Below are positions 54,986 through 64,000 of a stretch of DNA of 64,000 nucleotides, one piece after another. Below the pieces are notes generated by a model. It was not told where the DNA came from and made no database searches. It saw nothing but the letters and a program-made list of their open reading frames with translations. Made by a program: the position numbers and the translations under genes. Every line of letters begins with the position of its first letter. The stretch's first letter is position 1. The DNA is from Dyadobacter sp. NIV53 (lineage in GTDB: Bacteria > Bacteroidota > Bacteroidia > Cytophagales > Spirosomataceae), in contig NZ_CP081299.1 of the NCBI RefSeq assembly GCF_019711195.1, forward strand, positions 6,234,501 through 6,298,500, read 5' to 3'.

Positions 54986-57900
54986 ATGATTAAAATGATG
55001 TACCGAAGATTAAATTACTTATCGTTTCTCTTTAAAATGCACATGATTCTGGCAGGATTATGTGCATCTTTTCATTTAACCCAGGCCAAAGCGGTAGTTG
55101 AAGCTGGACACAGCAATACGGCGATAGTTGAAGATGCCTGCTCGCCGGTAAGTACACTTCCTTGTTCTGCCATCAAGGTCACCCTTCCTTTTACATTGTC
55201 GTTTAATGCTGGTGTTGCAGGTTCTATCCTTGATAAGGCAGGGGTTGGAACTGGTTTTACCACCGTTAATACGTATTCGGGAACCAGAGCTGCTTCCGAC
55301 GGAGCGGTTGTCAATTCACTGGTACCGGGTTATGTTCCATCCAAAATATCGGTTACCGGTGGCAGTTTAGTACTCACCGCCTGTAAAGGGATAGATTCAC
55401 AGACCAATAATAATATGCTCAATGTGCTTGGGGCAAAGGTTGCGTCGGTGAAAAAAATGCAGCTGGACGTCACTATTATTAATCCTTTAAACGCAGCATC
55501 TTCCCAACAGGCTGGATTATGGTATGGCATCAATGACAAAACGTTTATTAAGTTGGTTGTTTCCGCCAACAAAGTTGAATTAAGAAAAGAAAAAAATGAT
55601 GTAACAAGCTCTGTCACATCTAATAATCCTGACCAACGTATTACAGCTACTATCAGTAATCTTAATACGCAAACTGTGCGCCTGCGTATGGTTATTGATT
55701 CGGCAGCCAATACGGTTGAAGGTTTGTATTCCACCGACGGTATCAATTATATTAGCACCGGAGCCACTTATTCAATTCCAACCCTGGATATTACAGGATT
55801 AGGTGTTACGGGAAATGAAGTTTATGCGGGTATTTCCGGAACGTACCGCAATAGCAGCACTGCCAATACATATACCTTTGATGACTTCTCAATTAAAGAT
55901 TTAAACGCAGTCGCTCCTGTTTTTCAAGCTATCAATGTTAACTTTCGCCCGACAGGAACGGCTGCACCAGCTGGTTACCTGGCTGATAACGGTTTGGCGT
56001 TTGATGCAACACGTAAGTACGGATGGATCAGTCCGACTACAAAGCTGCCAATTGATCTTAAAGCAAATATGCGTTTAAGAACCGGCTCCACTGATGCCAA
56101 ACAATTGTCTTTGGTCCAAATGCAGGCAACTACTGATAACCAGAAGGAAGGTGTATGGGAATACGCTTTGCCGGCGGGATTATATACCGTTACAGTCAGT
56201 GCGGGAGATAATAATTTTTACGACAGTAACCACCGTATCAATGTTGAAGGTTTACCAACAGTGAGTGATTATGTTTCCAGTGCTCAAAATAAATTTCGCG
56301 TGGCAACAGCAACCGTTCAGGTTAATGATGGAAAACTTACAATTGATGCTACCGGCGGGGTTAATACAAAAATGAATTACGTTATCATCAACCAGGCTTC
56401 GACTGTTGCTGATGCAGTTGCTCCTACTGCCAGTGCACGTATTACAGGTACCTTATTATCACCTAATGTTTATGAAGATCAGGCGCAAATATATCTGACC
56501 GCTACGGATACAGGAGGATCGGGCTTGTCAAAACTACAATACTCCATCAACAACGGAGCCTATATCAATTATTCACTTCCTATCAGTATCATCACCTCAG
56601 GTAATTACAGCCTGAAAGTGAAGGCAGTGGATGCCAATAATAATGAAACCATTACCAGTGATTACAATTTCGGCGTAATAGTTAAGCCAGCTACAGGTGT
56701 ATATATGGTATTGAAAAATATGGATAATTTCCCGGCCAATGACCAGCTGGTTTTTTCATATATCAATATTCCATGGAGGCGTACAAGCCCGGATACAACT
56801 GTATATAACTCGAATCATGACCGGGTGAAACTCAGGATTTACAGCAAAGGCACTGGAAAGCTTACTATAAATAGTATGGGATTATCCAATTCTTCGGCCT
56901 GGAAAATAGCTTCTATCAATGCGGACACCACTTCGGCACTTCCTATACTGATTAATCCCGGCGCTTATGCTGAGGTGACTGTGCAGTTTATGGCACGTGA
57001 TCTGATGCCAAGAGTTCAGTTGTTTGCAGATACCCTGACCATAACGAGCAATGACAGCCTGGCTCCGCTCAAAAAAGTTATGCTGCGCGGTATATGGCAA
57101 AAAAGAGGTGAAGGGAATTACGAGCCTTATGCACAGGAAATTATCAACGGATCCGGATTCAAATCCCAAACCGGATATACTAACAATGATGCTGGTATAA
57201 ATGGTAAAACGATAGTTCCGAATTCAAGCGAGATTGCTGCTTCCTACTTTGTAAAAGCGGATAATAGTAAGCCTGTTACGGTTTACCAGGTAGCTGCTTA
57301 TCACGGTTGCTGTGCTGCAACGGAATCAATCAGGTTTTTCCCGAAAGGATCCACCACGCTTACAACCATTTTTACCCATACGAATCTGGATGGACAGTCT
57401 ATGCTGCCGAGGTTAAGAACGCCGATCACTTCTCCTGCCCAGGGTTCTTTTGAGTCAGCTGTTCCTTTTGGATTTACCATTGGTACTGCCAATACGGACA
57501 GAACAAAGAACTACAATAAACTGATTGGGATCCGGATTTTGAAAGCTTATGATTCTGATGGTAATATTATTCCTAATGCCTATTTCTTCAATGGTGATTA
57601 CCTGGGAACGGCATATACCAACTTTGATTATCAGGATAATATATACTATGTAGAAAACATCAAGCCTGAAACAGGCTCTGTTGGTTATTCCGATCTGGCA
57701 TCTGTCAATGCTTCTGCAGTGAATTTCAATACCATTCAGGCCGGTGCCACTACTCCTGTTACGCTTACACTTAAAAACATGGGCATAGCTTATTCTGGTA
57801 CGCCGAGCGATCCTGCTATAACGCTCATCAGTGCACAGATATCAGGTGTTAATGCCAGCGAGTTTACGGTTGGTTCACTGGCAACTACTAATATGGCTGT

Positions 57901-58861
57901 GCAGGGTACGACCCCGCTGACAGTTACATTTAAACCTAATTCAGTGGGTATAAAAAATGCGGTTTTACTAGTAAAATACAACAATGCAGCTTCACCGCTC
58001 CGCATTCCGTTATACGGAATTGCCAATAGCAGCAGTGCATCGGTAAGTGTAGCGAAACGCATTAAAAGTGGTGTCAATACCAATATGACAATTGGAAATA
58101 ACGTTTATGAAAACGACCAGAATTATAGAAAAGGGTCTGTCAAACTGGATGTTCAGGTAGGTCTGACGGATGTAAGAAGCACAGACATCGATTCTTTATA
58201 CCAAAGTTATCTGTCATCCGCAGCTGACCTGGCCGAAACCAGTTATGAGATCCCTCTTTCCAATGGTAACTATGCTGTTCGTATGCATTTTATAGAAAAT
58301 TACTGGACAGCCGAAGGCCTGCGTATTTTCAGTGTGACTGCAGAAAATAATAAAGTATTGTCCAATCTGGATATATTCAGGGAAGTAGGGTACAGGACTG
58401 CTCTGGTTAAAGATTTTAATGTAACGATAAGTGATGGTGTACTTAATATGAAGTTCAATCCAACTGCTAACCGATTAGCCATTGCCGGTTTAGAGATATA
58501 TAAAATCACCAACAATAATACGAGAGTTGCAACTGCAGATAGTGTGGTTGAAACAGCTCCAAAGAAAATCCTGATTACTTCAGAAGATAAAATACTGGAG
58601 AAAGGATTGTCGGTTTATCCTAACCCGAACACCGGAAGCCAGATTTACCTGAATGCTACCAATTTCGGCAAAAATGAAAAGGTAAACGTATCTATTATAA
58701 ACTTGTCCGGCCAGGTCATTCAGACACAGACATTTGTAACGGATCAGTCAGGTAGTGCAATTCTGCCTGTAAACGCGGGAAATAAACTGCACAAAGGAAT
58801 GTATATCATAAGTGCTCAGTCGGCTACGGGTATTTTGCGCTCCAAATTGCTGATTGAATAG
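54986..58861 (+). CDS. Giant T9SS-secreted modular protein (1291 aa): LamG-like, malectin-like and HYDIN-like domains
   Basis: Third member of the locus, sharing the N-terminal half of the 46253 protein but not the propeller. After a signal segment (MHMILAGLCASFHLTQAKA): concanavalin/LamG-like domain about 54-305 (QAGLWYGINDKTFIKL); malectin-like 310-472 (RKYGWISPTTK, YTVTVSAGDNNFYDSNHRIN); OmpL47-like 472-565; HYDIN/choice-of-anchor-like 572-705; an unassigned module 708-892 with AAYHGCCAATESIRFFPKG; HYDIN-like 895-1012; a C-terminal malectin-like module 1015-1175 (YAVRMHFIENYW, LRIFSVTAENNKVL); and a T9SS type A sorting domain 1205-1291 (LSVYPNPNTGSQIYL, LHKGMYIISAQS). A surface-exposed carbohydrate-binding adhesin is a reasonable inference; enzymatic activity is not evident. 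Confidence 0.88.
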   Translation: MIKMMYRRLNYLSFLFKMHMILAGLCASFHLTQAKAVVEAGHSNTAIVEDACSPVSTLPCSAIKVTLPFTLSFNAGVAGSILDKAGVGTGFTTVNTYSGTRAASDGAVVNSLVPGYVPSKISVTGGSLVLTACKGIDSQTNNNMLNVLGAKVASVKKMQLDVTIINPLNAASSQQAGLWYGINDKTFIKLVVSANKVELRKEKNDVTSSVTSNNPDQRITATISNLNTQTVRLRMVIDSAANTVEGLYSTDGINYISTGATYSIPTLDITGLGVTGNEVYAGISGTYRNSSTANTYTFDDFSIKDLNAVAPVFQAINVNFRPTGTAAPAGYLADNGLAFDATRKYGWISPTTKLPIDLKANMRLRTGSTDAKQLSLVQMQATTDNQKEGVWEYALPAGLYTVTVSAGDNNFYDSNHRINVEGLPTVSDYVSSAQNKFRVATATVQVNDGKLTIDATGGVNTKMNYVIINQASTVADAVAPTASARITGTLLSPNVYEDQAQIYLTATDTGGSGLSKLQYSINNGAYINYSLPISIITSGNYSLKVKAVDANNNETITSDYNFGVIVKPATGVYMVLKNMDNFPANDQLVFSYINIPWRRTSPDTTVYNSNHDRVKLRIYSKGTGKLTINSMGLSNSSAWKIASINADTTSALPILINPGAYAEVTVQFMARDLMPRVQLFADTLTITSNDSLAPLKKVMLRGIWQKRGEGNYEPYAQEIINGSGFKSQTGYTNNDAGINGKTIVPNSSEIAASYFVKADNSKPVTVYQVAAYHGCCAATESIRFFPKGSTTLTTIFTHTNLDGQSMLPRLRTPITSPAQGSFESAVPFGFTIGTANTDRTKNYNKLIGIRILKAYDSDGNIIPNAYFFNGDYLGTAYTNFDYQDNIYYVENIKPETGSVGYSDLASVNASAVNFNTIQAGATTPVTLTLKNMGIAYSGTPSDPAITLISAQISGVNASEFTVGSLATTNMAVQGTTPLTVTFKPNSVGIKNAVLLVKYNNAASPLRIPLYGIANSSSASVSVAKRIKSGVNTNMTIGNNVYENDQNYRKGSVKLDVQVGLTDVRSTDIDSLYQSYLSSAADLAETSYEIPLSNGNYAVRMHFIENYWTAEGLRIFSVTAENNKVLSNLDIFREVGYRTALVKDFNVTISDGVLNMKFNPTANRLAIAGLEIYKITNNNTRVATADSVVETAPKKILITSEDKILEKGLSVYPNPNTGSQIYLNATNFGKNEKVNVSIINLSGQVIQTQTFVTDQSGSAILPVNAGNKLHKGMYIISAQSATGILRSKLLIE

Positions 58862-58893
58862 AAGATTTTTAATACATCTTACCAACTCTGCAC

Positions 58894-58925
58894 AGGCTGG
58901 CTGAAATTTTCAGTCAGCTTTTTTA
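58894..58925 (+). terminator. Terminator after the third giant gene
   Basis: GCTGGCTGAAA pairs with TTTCAGTCAGC (one mismatch/wobble) and is followed by TTTTTT. Confidence 0.75.
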
Positions 58926-58929
58926 ATAC

Positions 58930-58989
58930 AAATAAATAAAAAACGCACCATTTGTTCCTATCCGGAATGGTGCGCTTTTTATTTATTTG
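58930..58989. terminator. Bidirectional terminator before rmlD end
   Basis: A long inverted repeat (left arm about 58931-58952, right arm 58966-58988; core ACGCACCATT/AATGGTGCGC) flanked by AAATAAATAAAAA and its complement. It mainly serves the minus-strand rmlD transcript. Confidence 0.78.
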
Positions 58990-59852
58990 TAATTTTTTAT
59001 TGCTTCCAGTTTTTCAATGCAAACTGCAAGGCTGTCACGCCAGTAAGGAATTTTGATACCAAACGTATTTTTTATTTTTGTTTTGTCCATGACGGAATAA
59101 GCCGGACGGACTGCTTTTGTAATATATTCAGAGGTTTTTACCGGATTGGTTACAGCACTTGTTTCACTTATTTCAAATATAGCTTTTGCGAAGTCATACC
59201 AGGATGTAACACCTTCGTTACTGTAATGATAAATGCCGTATGCCTCACTATTTGATTCGATAATGTCGAGTATTGCCGCAGCCAGGTCAATCGCGTATGT
59301 AGGGGAGCCCACCTGATCCACAATCACACCTACCTGTCCCCGTTCTTTTCCGAGGCGCAGCATGGTTTTTACAAAATTGTTTCCATATTCCGAATACAGC
59401 CAGCTGGTACGCAGCGTAAAATGTTTTGGTAAAATAGTTGCAATGGATGCTTCACCTTCAAGTTTAGTAAGGCCATAAATATTTTCCGGCTCTGTTCGGT
59501 CAGTTTCCGTCAGTAAATGCGGAACATTGCCTTTAAAAACGAAATCGGTTGAAATATGAATCAACGCGGCGTTATGCTGAGCGCAGGCGATTGCAATGCA
59601 GGTTGCACCGTCACGGTTTACTTTACGGCATATTTCCTGGTCATCTTCCGCTTTGTCAACTGCAGTATATGCAGCACAGTTGATAACAAATGAAGGTTTT
59701 TCCTTCAGAAACAATTTATTCAGCAAATCAGCATCCAGAATATTTCCTTCTTCTTCGCTAGGGAAAGAAATGTTGGCAAGATTTCTCTCTGCGGATACTT
59801 TTTTTAAGCAACTACCTAACTGGCCGGAGGCTCCAAGAACAACTATTTTCAT
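58983..59852 (-). CDS. rmlD: dTDP-4-dehydrorhamnose reductase
   Basis: A 289-residue RmlD, catalysing the last step of dTDP-L-rhamnose synthesis (NADPH-dependent reduction of dTDP-4-dehydro-L-rhamnose). I take ATG 59852 because MKIVVLGASGQLGSCLKK is the exact family start; the longer reading adds 23 unrelated residues. Further features: VINCAAYTAVDKAEDD (about 65-80), ISTDFVFKG, the catalytic YGLTKLEGE (Tyr-x-x-x-Lys) and TLRTSWLYSEYGNNFVKTM. It is separated from the sugar transferase by a terminator, so it has its own transcript; TATATTTG at about 59876-59883 (minus strand) could be its -7 box. No rmlA, B or C is in the window. Confidence 0.94.
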   Translation of the reverse strand: MKIVVLGASGQLGSCLKKVSAERNLANISFPSEEEGNILDADLLNKLFLKEKPSFVINCAAYTAVDKAEDDQEICRKVNRDGATCIAIACAQHNAALIHISTDFVFKGNVPHLLTETDRTEPENIYGLTKLEGEASIATILPKHFTLRTSWLYSEYGNNFVKTMLRLGKERGQVGVIVDQVGSPTYAIDLAAAILDIIESNSEAYGIYHYSNEGVTSWYDFAKAIFEISETSAVTNPVKTSEYITKAVRPAYSVMDKTKIKNTFGIKIPYWRDSLAVCIEKLEAIKNYK

Positions 59853-59908
59853 GATCGGATTATAAATAATTCTGCAAATATAACAGCTAAGGTAACATCT
59901 TAAGACAG

Positions 59909-59940
59909 AAAAACCCGGCAAAATAAATTGCCGGGTTTTT
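59909..59940 (-). terminator. Terminator after the sugar transferase gene
   Basis: AAAAACCCGGCAA (59909-59920) and TTGCCGGGTTTTT (59928-59940) form a 12-13-bp stem around AATAAA, with a T-run on either strand, located between the sugar transferase stop and the rmlD start. Confidence 0.85.
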
Positions 59941-59993
59941 ACTAAACTATATTTAACGTTGAGTAAGAGATGAGTTAGTAAATTCCAGTTATA

Positions 59994-61361
59994 TCATTGC
60001 CCTCTGCCTAACACCATAACCTGAACTGTTCTGAAAATCAGCAGTACATCGTCCAACACACTGTATGTTTTTAAATACTGAAGATCATATTTCAATCTTT
60101 CCACATTTTTCGCCACTGTGTCCGCATATCCCACATTAATTTGTCCAATGGATGTAATGCCAGGCTTAACTGTCAGCAACCTCTGGAAATCATGGGGAGC
60201 AGCTTCCATCAGCATATCCACATCGTATTTGAACAAAGGACGCGGGCCAACTACCGACATTTCTCCTTTAAGTACATTGATGAACTGAGGCAATTCATCC
60301 AGTCTCGATTTTCTCAGAATCCTTCCAATTGAAGTGATCCTTGGATCGTGATCACCCTGAGAGTGCTGCAAGCCCATTTTGTCTGCATCAACACGCATAC
60401 TCCTGAACTTGTAGATGTAGAACATTTCTCCCCAGCGTCCGGACCGCTGCTGTTTAAAGAACACGGGTCCCGGTGAGGTAATTTTAATAGCTGCCCATAC
60501 TGCAAAGAAAATCGGAGCACCCAAAATCATAACAATGACTGAAAAAACAAGGTCAAAAGTGCGTTTCAGTGTTTGCTCATTAAAACTAGAGAACGGTTTC
60601 GTATTGACCTGAATAATCGGATACATATCGTGGTATTCGATTGTTGCCATATTCGTCATGAAGCCACGGAAATCAGGAACCAGCCTTATTTGTGTCCTCT
60701 GACGTTCGCCCATGCGGATCACATCCTGAACCTGTTCGTCGTCCATTTCGGACAAGCAGCAATAGATGTAATCAAGCTTCTTTTCTTTCACCATTGCTTC
60801 CAAGGATTCCAGTTTGTTGGACAGCCCGTCCATTTCAAACATACCATAAAAGCGATAACCCAACTCTTTGCGCTCGTTGTAAAATTCGCGGATCAAAGAT
60901 GCAAGATCCCCTTTTCCTAAAATAACGTAGCGGTTGTAATTATATCCTGCCTGGCGGTAAACTTTAAGAAAAAGAATTGTGGCCGCTCTGAATGCTGTGG
61001 TAGTAACAATAAACAACCCGTAAGTCATCAAAAACTGGTATCTCGAATAATCTTCACCTTGTTTTGTAAGATAAAGAAAGGATATCATGATGGCACAATG
61101 TACCGATACCGCTTTCAGGAACTTACTTAACTGGGTATTAAAATGATAAGATAACCTTGTGAAGAGATAGGTTTTAAAAACATGTATGATAAAAATCCAT
61201 ACAAGGTTAGCAACCAGTAACAAATTTATATACGGGTGCTGAAATATGCCCGACCAATGCTCAAATCGAAATAAATAAGCTGCAAAAAAGCTAAAATTCA
61301 AGAGACCTACGTCTGCCCATAAGTGTGCTTTAGGGAGAAGTCCCTGATAATGATTTTTCAT
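59994..61361 (-). CDS. Polyprenyl-phosphate sugar phosphotransferase (WcaJ/undecaprenyl-phosphate glucose phosphotransferase-like)
   Basis: A 455-residue membrane enzyme starting exopolysaccharide repeat synthesis by moving a sugar-1-phosphate from a nucleotide sugar to undecaprenyl phosphate. The N-terminal half has four or five membrane helices and a CoA-binding-like domain (YVILGKGDLASLIREFYNER). The C-terminal half is the bacterial sugar transferase domain: KRTFDLVFSVIVMILGAPIF helix, FFKQQRSGRWGEMFYIYKFR, LRKSRLDELPQFINVLKGEM, SVVGPRPLFKYDVDML and GITSIGQINVGYADT. It is on the same strand as, but terminated from, rmlD. The sugar (glucose or galactose) is not determined by sequence alone. 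Confidence 0.93.
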   Translation of the reverse strand: MKNHYQGLLPKAHLWADVGLLNFSFFAAYLFRFEHWSGIFQHPYINLLLVANLVWIFIIHVFKTYLFTRLSYHFNTQLSKFLKAVSVHCAIMISFLYLTKQGEDYSRYQFLMTYGLFIVTTTAFRAATILFLKVYRQAGYNYNRYVILGKGDLASLIREFYNERKELGYRFYGMFEMDGLSNKLESLEAMVKEKKLDYIYCCLSEMDDEQVQDVIRMGERQRTQIRLVPDFRGFMTNMATIEYHDMYPIIQVNTKPFSSFNEQTLKRTFDLVFSVIVMILGAPIFFAVWAAIKITSPGPVFFKQQRSGRWGEMFYIYKFRSMRVDADKMGLQHSQGDHDPRITSIGRILRKSRLDELPQFINVLKGEMSVVGPRPLFKYDVDMLMEAAPHDFQRLLTVKPGITSIGQINVGYADTVAKNVERLKYDLQYLKTYSVLDDVLLIFRTVQVMVLGRGQ

Positions 61362-61914
61362 AAAAATAACGTTGAGTAAATTTTGTACAATTATAATACG
61401 CTTACAATGCTTTCCAGATTAACTTACCAGAGAAAATTGTTATTAGAACTTTCAGATTTCATTCATAAAACGTAATGTTTTAATTCTGCACTGCTCCAAA
61501 AAGTTTTATATTTGATTTAACAAGTTTAAGACAATTCTTTTATTTTTCAAAATAATATCAAATAAATATTTTGTTGCAAACTTGGTTAATCAATAGTTAA
61601 TGTTCAATTTTTATTATTAGATCAATGTGTGTCTTTCTTTTATACAATTCACAAAAATCATTCCCGGGTCTTGCTTTTTGTGTCTTTAGGTGAATTAATT
61701 TTCACCTTCCTCTTATTTTAATACAAAAACAAATAAATCTTACTATCTGTATATTTGAGGAACCTGTAATTTTAATCTGACGCTCGTTGAGTACGTCGCA
61801 GATATATGACTATTCAGTGTATTTAGTTCACATATCTGTTCAATTGTTTTAATATGCTGTTTAAGTTAAAAAAAGAGAAAAGGGTTTAAGTAATTTATCA
61901 CAGGTTAAAAGGTA
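61362..61914. other. Non-coding spacer between sugar transferase and pyruvyl transferase genes
   Basis: 553 AT-rich bases without a gene. I see neither a convincing terminator for the pyruvyl transferase gene nor a canonical promoter for the sugar transferase. Confidence 0.4.
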
Positions 61915-63207
61915 TTATGAAAAGTAATTCTTCGATTGTGTTTTTAATACCTCCGAAACCAGTGTCTTGAAAGCACCGTCATATTGTTTTTCCACTCGTT
62001 CCAGTGCCAGGTGAACATTCTTTTTGGCAGACGGATAATCATTATAAACCTGCATCAGCCGGTCTGTTATTTGTTTTCCTGTCGTTTGCATCACTTCAAA
62101 TGTCCAGTCTTTCAATCCAAGGTCATAATACATTTGTCCTTTGATCGTATCCTCCGGCTGGCGGATATAAAAAGCGGGAGTGCCGTTTGCAATCGCAATA
62201 ATTGGTGAATGGCACTCAAGGCTTAGTATGGTGTGTGCGTCTCGGTAAAGCGATGCTGCTTCGTCAGGAAGCCAGTATCCATGTTTTACAATAAATGGTT
62301 TCACATCTTCCGGTAATGGATTTACCAGAAGTTCATCAATAATATCCACCTGATATGTCATTTCAGGGCATACCACAATTTTATTCCCGGTTTGGCGCAC
62401 CCATGCAATCATGGCTTCACGCACCTTCGCGTGGTCCTCTTCTTTATATTTATCGTTAATTGCGTTTACTTCTTTTATGCGCTCCTCAGACCATTTGGTT
62501 TTGCCAGTCCTTATTTTATTATAAGGCGTGATGCGCAGCCTTGGTATTACGCAAATAAACTTGCGGGCTTCCAGGTCATTCGCCTTCATGTAGCTTTTTG
62601 CTTTGGCATCATCATGGATTTCCAGAGCAAAAGTGGCATCCGGTGCGAAGCGTATGAATTCTCCTTCAATGCCGTTCTTCTTTAAAACAGCAATAGAGGC
62701 GGTTTCACGCGTGAAAATAAAAGTAGCTTTCTGAAGTATAGATTTTAACTCAGGGTTGATTTCCTGGATTGTTACCCCAAATATGCCAAAGGGTTTTGTG
62801 GTCTGTGCAGCCCAGGCCTGCAGATAATCAGCAGCAAGAACAGCCGGTCCTGATCCGTGTATGAAAAAATCGGCCTCCTGAAATGCTTCCCTCACAGCTT
62901 CACTTTGAGGAGTATCGTCGGAAACCGAGCCATGTATGATCCTAACCTCCGGATAATGCCTTTCCAGCATTTTATCCACTATTTCACTTTTATTCTTTTT
63001 CCAGAGAATGATATTTACCTTGGGAAGCCTTTGTTTGATAAGGCCTATCAGGCCGGGTGTGTGTGCAATGTCGCCGATGTTAACGTCTTGCCAGCCGGAA
63101 ACAATAAGTATAGTTGGGTTCGTCTTTTCAGTTACCTTAACAATGGAGGTTGACAATATAGCACCCGTTAAAAGGCCGGCTTGCTGAAGAAAATTTCTAC
63201 GATCCAT
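61915..63207 (-). CDS. Polysaccharide pyruvyl transferase family protein with Tat-type signal
   Basis: A 430-residue protein with the PS_pyruv_trans fold: ILIVSGWQDVNIGDIAHTPG near residues 33-52, DFFIHGSGPAVLAADYLQAW (about 114-133), FGIFGVTIQE, FIFTRETASIAVLKKNGIEG, RFAPDATFAL and late ILSLECHSPIIAIANGTPAF, the conserved His/Pro segment of the family. Such enzymes ketal-link pyruvate to polysaccharide sugars in the cytoplasm. Here the N-terminus is MDRRNFLQQAGLLTGAILST, a twin-arginine signal, so the protein is probably exported, which is unusual. It sits 554 bases upstream of the sugar transferase gene on the same strand. An alternative is that it acts in the periplasm on a different acceptor. 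Confidence 0.85.
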   Translation of the reverse strand: MDRRNFLQQAGLLTGAILSTSIVKVTEKTNPTILIVSGWQDVNIGDIAHTPGLIGLIKQRLPKVNIILWKKNKSEIVDKMLERHYPEVRIIHGSVSDDTPQSEAVREAFQEADFFIHGSGPAVLAADYLQAWAAQTTKPFGIFGVTIQEINPELKSILQKATFIFTRETASIAVLKKNGIEGEFIRFAPDATFALEIHDDAKAKSYMKANDLEARKFICVIPRLRITPYNKIRTGKTKWSEERIKEVNAINDKYKEEDHAKVREAMIAWVRQTGNKIVVCPEMTYQVDIIDELLVNPLPEDVKPFIVKHGYWLPDEAASLYRDAHTILSLECHSPIIAIANGTPAFYIRQPEDTIKGQMYYDLGLKDWTFEVMQTTGKQITDRLMQVYNDYPSAKKNVHLALERVEKQYDGAFKTLVSEVLKTQSKNYFS

Positions 63208-63969
63208 ATATATTATTGTTAGGTATTTTTAGATCCGGACATTAATTCTAAATATGATCCGGCCTAAATTTTCTAATCTTTAATTGAGTTTTTTTTGATT
63301 CTTATCCCTGTGTTTTAAACCTTGCCCGTTCATTTTAAGTCTGAGGAACATTTCCGGTAATTTCCGGACTGGTTTGTTTAAGTTTATATCTGTTGGACTT
63401 CTCAAAACCGGTCAAAACGCCTGGCTGAGATATTTGATATAAACATCCTTTAATTTTGTTCGAGACAATCAGAATAAAATTCATCCGCAGCTGGAACCAT
63501 GCAGAGTGCAGTACTATTTACAACGAAGACGATCTCTGTCTAATTACAGATTCAGGTATATGCCGACACTAAATAGTTCTACATGAATAAAAACTTTTGT
63601 CTCCGGCAAAATTCTTAAAAGCCTCAAATAGTTGCTAACGCCCATTGTATACGCTACTAACATTTTCCGTTCACGCAGGTTTGGTGCCAGAAGTCAACTC
63701 TATGTCTAAACTAGTAACAGATTGCGATTGTAATTAGCTTGTATATTGTTGTCATATATAATTTTTTTAGTTGTCAAATAAGTGAATTACGTATTAAACA
63801 GTTAAGACAGCTTGATTTTTATCTATGAAAAAATATATTTCCTGCCGGTTTCCGCTTACTTGCAATTACAGATCAATTACAATCCTGACTTAGTCGGCAC
63901 AGATTTAGACCAAACAAATGTGCATAATCGAATAAATTTTTCAAATAGTATTATAATAAGACGGACAAA
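63208..63969. other. Non-coding spacer at the right end
   Basis: About 760 AT-rich bases with no supported gene. Its right end carries, on the minus strand, the conserved 3' flank TTTGTCCGTCTTATTATA (63953-63970) also found after the LytTR regulator at 53 kb. Confidence 0.45.
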
Positions 63970-64000
63970 TTAGCCAGTGAAGCGGACATTGTCCATCATT
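63970..64000 (-). CDS. C-terminal codons of a probable second LytTR response regulator (partial)
   Basis: Reading the minus strand from the right edge gives ..MMDNVRFTG and a TAA stop at 63970-63972. This matches the end of the LytTR regulator at 53087-53908 (..IMDSARFIG-stop) in six of nine positions, and the following 18 bases after the stop are nearly identical too. Only ten codons are inside the window, so the call rests on this similarity alone. Confidence 0.5.
   Translation of the reverse strand, partial: MMDNVRFTG

Noticed and set aside
59994..63207. A complete exopolysaccharide gene cluster
   Set aside because: Only one initiating transferase, rmlD and one pyruvyl transferase are present, on separate transcripts; no flippase, polymerase or other glycosyltransferases are in the window.

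Overview
The window looks like a chromosomal segment of a Cytophagales bacterium (Bacteroidota), most like Dyadobacter or a close relative. The basis is type IX secretion (T9SS) C-terminal sorting domains on three large secreted proteins, a DUF4270/Kelch/DUF4907 lipoprotein cluster, promoters fitting the Bacteroidota TTTG / TAnnTTTG pattern, and AT-rich spacers. The species assignment is inference; no rRNA or tRNA gene was seen.

Layout. 1-3.3 kb: edge of an SDR gene, then a two-gene molybdenum hydroxylase (2Fe-2S small subunit and Tat-exported molybdopterin large subunit). 3.4-7.2 kb: DUF805 membrane protein behind a structured leader, a vanadium-haloperoxidase-like lipoprotein with an outer-membrane partner, and an orphan small protein. 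7.5-13.9 kb: DinB-like protein, DUF255/thioredoxin-fold protein, a T9SS-exported protein, a frameshifted lipoprotein and a UMF1-family MFS transporter. 14-19.2 kb: the rimP-nusA-infB operon, with infB split by a frameshift. 19.3-25 kb: EEP-family membrane phosphoesterase, DUF4907, Kelch lipoprotein, DUF4270 lipoprotein, bestrophin. 25-31.7 kb: tetR-tolC-adaptor-RND efflux operon with a visible operator/promoter overlap. 31.8-33.6 kb: sodium:solute symporter preceded by a 47-codon membrane ORF translationally coupled to it. 33.7-38.6 kb: heptamer-repeat spacer and two GH78-like rhamnosidase genes, both carrying a frameshift. 38.6-58.9 kb: three very large modular surface/secreted proteins (malectin-like, Ig-like, sorbosone-dehydrogenase-like propeller, T9SS tail), separated by unusually long AT-rich spacers and a LytTR response regulator. 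59-63.2 kb: dTDP-4-dehydrorhamnose reductase, a polyprenyl-phosphate sugar transferase and a Tat-signal polysaccharide pyruvyl transferase. The extreme right edge holds the last codons of a second LytTR-type regulator on the minus strand.

Themes. Much of the right half concerns carbohydrate binding, degradation and surface polysaccharide assembly. The two propeller proteins are clear paralogues (same first 15 bases, same domain order), and the regulators at 53 kb and at the right edge share their last codons and 3' flank, so the region appears to have grown by duplication. Four genes (lipoprotein at 12.0 kb, infB, both rhamnosidases) are each broken by what fits a single extra base. Because one of them is essential infB, sequencing or assembly insertions are the simplest explanation. 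The most promising unexplained items are the structured DUF805 leader, the coupled 47-aa symporter partner, the inverted heptamer-repeat spacer, and the shared elements in the long spacers of the giant-protein locus.
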